Assembly (NCBI GenBank): GCA_004352715.1
Contig: SCFE01000076.1
Coordinates: forward strand, 1,064,490 to 1,128,489
Direction of reading: 5' to 3'
DNA from: Hofstenia miamia
Lineage: Eukaryota > Xenacoelomorpha > Acoela
DNA length: 64,000 bases
The notes beneath the pieces are model-generated. The model saw only the letters and a list, made by a program, of their open reading frames with translations. It made no database searches and was not told the DNA's origin. This document shows, piece after piece, positions 60,170 to 64,000 of the stretch (positions within the stretch are counted from its first letter, which is position 1; each line of letters begins with the position of its first letter). Position numbers and translations under genes: made by a program.

Positions 60170-63100
60170 AATGCATGGTCGTTTCTACAGTTGGAAGGTG
60201 GCCGCACCGCTTATCATCAGTAACGTAGTTTTCCAAAGATCAGTGACCGAATCATGTAAACAAGAACTTATCAACACGTCTACAAGTGGTGGAGGTCGCA
60301 CCAGATGGTTCAATTGGTCTAGAAGACCTGTAGATGATAGACAGAGTGCTTCAGAAAGCTTGTACGAATCATTGATGCAACTGTTATACTAAAATTAAAT
60401 TGTTAATTACAATGCATTTTATACGTACTGTATATGATGACTTTGAAGTTAATCCAGCACTAGTACATTTTTAAAAGCTTTGCAGTATATATGGGTTTCT
60501 GGTAATTCCAGTATAACGTGAACTTGATTGCTACTATTCAGTTGGGTTGTTGTATGCAATTCAAGCCACGAGTGTGCGCGGTTGGCTCTCAACTGAATGC
60601 TATTGTGAGAGTCCATGTCCAGAATTTTAATGTTAATATTCCATTTGCAAATTGACTGAAATCAATGAAACTATGAACATAATTTAGGAATTTAGTCCTT
60701 TCTTGCAAAAGTTGATCTTTACAGTCATGAAATGATAAAGTTTTTTAGTGCTAAGAATTTATGCACTTCATTTAGCTTCAAAAAAAATTTGCTCGGGCTT
60801 ATAGCCTATAAATGTATATTTTCTTTTGTGTACCTGATTTCTTTCTCTGAAATTATAGGGTATTTTTGTAAACATTTTATGTAACCACATCGCAAACACA
60901 TCTTGTCTTTTACTAATTTCAACTATAGTTTCAACTTATCACATTCCGAAATATTTAATGATGTTTAGGCCTATACCTACAGGCAATGAAGTTGCCAGTG
61001 ATGAAGACATCGATAGCTTTAAACAATTTCGTAGAAGAACTTCCCACCATGAAACTCGGACAACTAGGCTCACCAATGAACAGATTAAAGCGCTTCCTCT
61101 TAATCCAGGCTCGAATACCGTCGTATTTTCTGTTACTTCGCAGTTTCAGGTATCAATTTCTTCAATAATGAAATTTTGCATGAACGTTGTTTTCGTAGTA
61201 GACCCCTGTCGATTTTCAAATATAGAATGTATCGGTGAACATTTTCGTTTCTTTAAGCAAAATATGCCAGCATAAACCATTCATTAATTTTTGAAGTGCA
61301 GTGGTTTGGGTGATTTACTTACAATACAGAATTTTTAATCTATGCTTACTACAAATATTTCCTTTCAAAAACCATTTTTAAATCCATCTTAAGTTTGATC
61401 TAATATATAGACAAAATTTGCATTCCCAGCCTAACTTTTCAGAATCTTAAATTGTTTTGGAACGTACCACTAACTTTTAACTGCTAGGTTTTTTAATTGA
61501 TGAATTCTTAACATAATTTCTTAGCTTTTTCGAATGGTAAGCCATTTTCTTTCTTTCAGTATTCACAACAATCTCTTTCTTAATCTGCAAGCCCAACATA
61601 GTGCCATTGCTTTCGTAGTTAAACTTAGAGAATTGATTTTTCTATTACTGTTTGTATATTTTCGGAAGTATTTAAAAAGTTGATTGTTTCTCGTTATATT
61701 TAGAATGTTTTAATCCTATGAACAATGTAGTAGAACATTTTATTATATTATATCAATATTTTAAGCAACAAAATCATGACTTTAATTATTTCTAGGGCAC
61801 AGTTCGATGTTATGCAAACATTTATGTTTGGGATTACGACGAGAGGATCGTCATCAGTGATATTGATGGCACAATCACTCGTTCCGATATATTTGGACAT
61901 GTTTTGCCAAAAGTAGGTAAAGATTGGACACAGCCAGCCGTTGTTCAGCTTTATAACAGACTTCATCATAACGGTTATAGTATTATTTATCTCTCCGCAA
62001 GAGCTATTGGTATGGCAGGCAGCACCAAGTACTTTCTATCAAGTATTCGACAGGTAAGCCTTCAATTCTGTTGTTTATACCCACTTTTTTATGTAAATAT
62101 ATTTGTTTCAAAACTGTGTTTACTTTAGGTTTCTGTAAATTTTGAGTAATTTAGGAAGGTCTTTCTTTGCCTGATGGTCCACTACTTCTCTCTCCTAGTT
62201 CACTTTTATCAGCTTTCCATCGTGAGGTGATTGAAAAGAAACCGGAGTTGTTCAAAATTGAATGTTTGGAGGATATTCGGCGTTTGTTTCCATCCACAAG
62301 TTCACCCTTTTATGCTGGTTTTGGGAATAGGCCCAATGATGCCATATCTTATCGTTCCGTTAACATACCTCCTTCTCGTATATTTATTATTAATCACAAG
62401 GGTTAGTCAATCTTTTTAGACTAGTATACAAAGGGCTTTAAACCTTCTGTGATACTCCTCGTGAAGGATTTTGTTTTGGGACCTTCAAGATTTTTGTGAT
62501 CAATTGAACATTTAGCTTCAATCCTCAAACTAATTTTGAGCAAATTTATATTTTATTCGCATTCGTAAAAAATAAGATACCGTGATTCTTCTCAAAACTC
62601 AAAGCATGAATCAACAAAAGCCAATGATTTCACTTTGTTTTTGCTGAAAAAACCTTCCATTATCGTTCAATTATTTAATTATTTTAAACACGCATAAAGT
62701 AAATTATTTAGTAAGCTTGCCGAACAATTAATGTGTGTTTTTTTCAAATTGCTTCAACTTTTATTTATCTAAGATATTAAGAGATTGCTCACATTTCAGC
62801 GCTTTAAGAAGTAGTATATATTTGTACATAAATAATGAAATCAGGTTAAAAGGAGATATCAAAACGAACTTTAGATGATGTATACGTTATTTATACGAGT
62901 AATTAATGATATGTATTTTGGCTGTAGTATCGCATGAAGACATTAGCAAAAATATTATACTACACGCGAGTGAGTTCCCAGACTCTCACTAGCCTTTTCA
63001 TTTGAAATTAAGTCTAGCTTGATATGTTGAAAAACGTTGCGTGATAGCGTCCCATCAAAATTTATCCCAGAGATTTGTAAATCTTTTCTCTAATTTTTTT

Positions 63101-63208
63101 TCGGTTTTCACAGGCATTAAAACTACGACCATACCAATTATGTATCCCTCAGCTTTTAGATACATTCAGGATTGTCTGAGGTGGAATGGTTTTTTATATT
63201 TATTCTGA
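60170..63208 (+). CDS. LPIN: Lipin (phosphatidate phosphatase), C-terminal catalytic half
   Basis: Mg-dependent removal of phosphate from phosphatidic acid to give diacylglycerol, at ER and nuclear membranes. Five exons join in phase: 60170-60361, 60969-61149, 61796-62053, 62155-62401 and 63114-63208 (TGA), giving 323 aa. Exon 1 has [13 protein letters not shown] and [10 protein letters not shown]. Exon 2 has [19 protein letters not shown]. Exon 3 opens [20 protein letters not shown], then [11 protein letters not shown], the DxDxT catalytic box, then FGHVL where mammals have LGHIL, then GKDW and LSARAIGMA. Exon 4 has [29 protein letters not shown] and GFGNRPND. The last exon ([20 protein letters not shown]) is poorly conserved and least certain. 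The N-LIP half is not found upstream; it may lie in gaps, be unrecognised or be absent. AATAAAA occurs near 63639. Confidence 0.93.
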
Positions 63209-63840
63209 AAATTACCCAACCTCTGCAACTCAGATTTAAAAATCTAACAAAATGTTTGATTCAAACTCTGGCCATTTGCAATAATATCATACACAATCTG
63301 AAGTGGAAATCTGATTTTTAATGATTCCACAAAACATAACTTAGTTTCAAAAGTTCTCCAGTTGCACAATTAAGCATTAAAATTTGTTATTTTGAAGATG
63401 TGAAAATTTTTCTTTTATTATTTGTTTACTTCATCTCTATTGAAATCATCCAAAAAGTTCTTGTGATACTTTTCGAACAAATCAATTGTATGTTGAATGT
63501 TATTTCTCATATTTTTTCTAACGAAAACGGCATAAAAATCATGAACTTTTACAAAGCTAATGTGCAAATTAAGCTGCTCAAATTTGAGTACGATAATTCA
63601 ACTAAGCGAATCACTTTTACCAAAGAGATTTAACTAACAATAAAACCGTTTGCAGTGTTTAGTTTTGTAGCCATAAAACAGTAAAAGCTATCATAAAATT
63701 TTATCAATTGCTATGAGTTTGTTTATTTTTCTCAATTCTACTTGCACTTCATCAAGAAAATCAATAATTAAACATTCATCTCTAGAAGGATTATTTCTTA
63801 GAAATCAGCGATTAGGCAGAAGAAGATACTTCGAAATTAA
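63209..63840. other. Probable lipin 3' region
   Basis: AT-rich. A 77-codon frame (63400-63633) begins with a signal-like [17 protein letters not shown] and is followed within 15 bases by AATAAAA. Its composition is that of random AT-rich DNA and it has no recognised homologue, so I do not call it a gene. Confidence 0.4.
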
Positions 63841-63852
63841 TTTCAAATGAGT

Positions 63853-63962
63853 AAGGCTACGTTTAGACTATGTGATTGGTATCAAGAGAAATTACATAAT
63901 CGCATTACCGGTAAGTGGTTAGACTGCATTGCAGTTGTATTTACAGTCTAACCATAGCCTAG
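63853..63962. mobile_element. Small MITE with internal hairpin
   Basis: The left arm AAGGCTACGTTTAGACTA (63853-63870) is an imperfect inverse of the right arm CAGTCTAACCATAGCCT (63944-63960). Inside, GGTTAGACTG (63917-63926) and CAGTCTAACC (63944-63953) form a perfect 10-bp stem. At about 110 bp this is a typical short non-autonomous DNA element or solo terminus. Confidence 0.6.
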
Positions 63963-64000
63963 GGGAAGTTCATTTGAAATTCGATCGTGTTCTTGAAAAC

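Noticed and set aside
63400-63633. 77-aa frame after lipin with a signal-like N-terminus
   Set aside because: Composition matches random AT-rich DNA and no homologue is recognised; it more likely lies in the 3' region of lipin.
1-64000. CRISPR arrays, bacterial operons, tRNA or rRNA genes
   Set aside because: None seen. The window is animal nuclear DNA, and no cloverleaf or rRNA signature was recognised by eye.

Overview
This is AT-rich metazoan (invertebrate) nuclear DNA. Intron-split genes with consensus splice sites, AATAAA signals, TA microsatellites and a dense mix of animal transposons all point that way. I cannot name the phylum. The host proteins are divergent, one intron is only 43 nt, and single-copy DNA runs at very low GC.

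Two recognisable host genes lie on the + strand. The first (16167-35682) is a complete seven-exon acyltransferase gene of the AGPAT5 (LPAAT-epsilon) type. All splice phases agree and the model gives 361 aa, against about 364 aa for the human protein as I recall it. The second (60170-63208) is the catalytic C-terminal half of a lipin, a phosphatidate phosphatase with an intact DIDGT motif. AGPAT makes phosphatidic acid and lipin removes its phosphate to give diacylglycerol, so the two genes encode consecutive steps of glycerolipid synthesis. They are about 24 kb apart and transposon wreckage fills the space. No N-LIP domain is visible. A third candidate gene, a small two-helix membrane protein (14942-15313, - strand), faces away from the acyltransferase.

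Layout: 1-5237 holds two almost identical 1.19-kb direct repeats set 4.05 kb apart, with a MITE nested in each. 6.4-9.7 kb is a decayed Ty3/Gypsy element. 12.2-14.0 kb holds a MITE, a non-LTR RT fragment between microsatellites, and a piggyBac-like terminus. 16.2-35.7 kb is the acyltransferase gene; its 10-kb intron 5 contains three mariner/Tc1-type transposases and hAT-like debris. 36.0-37.1 kb has two LINE 3' ends. 39.1-42.3 kb has a CR1-like LINE (esterase-type ORF1 and a 2A-like motif at the start of ORF2) facing an opposite-strand LINE endonuclease fragment. 42.2-47.5 kb holds minisatellites, sequence gaps and hAT-type transposase pieces. 48.1-50.4 kb holds an unrecognised protein-coding element bounded by 131-bp repeats. 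50.3-55.6 kb is a Tx1-like LINE on the - strand, inserted in or next to a DNA transposon (55.7-57.2 kb) that matches the piece at 43.8-44.8 kb in inverted orientation. 57.2-60.2 kb looks like low-complexity AT-rich intergenic or intronic DNA.

The most unusual item is the unknown ORF at 48581-50209. It ends in the same 131-nt tail as the upstream LINE. Much of the rest is degenerate repeat, and some apparent duplications flanking N runs are assembly artefacts.
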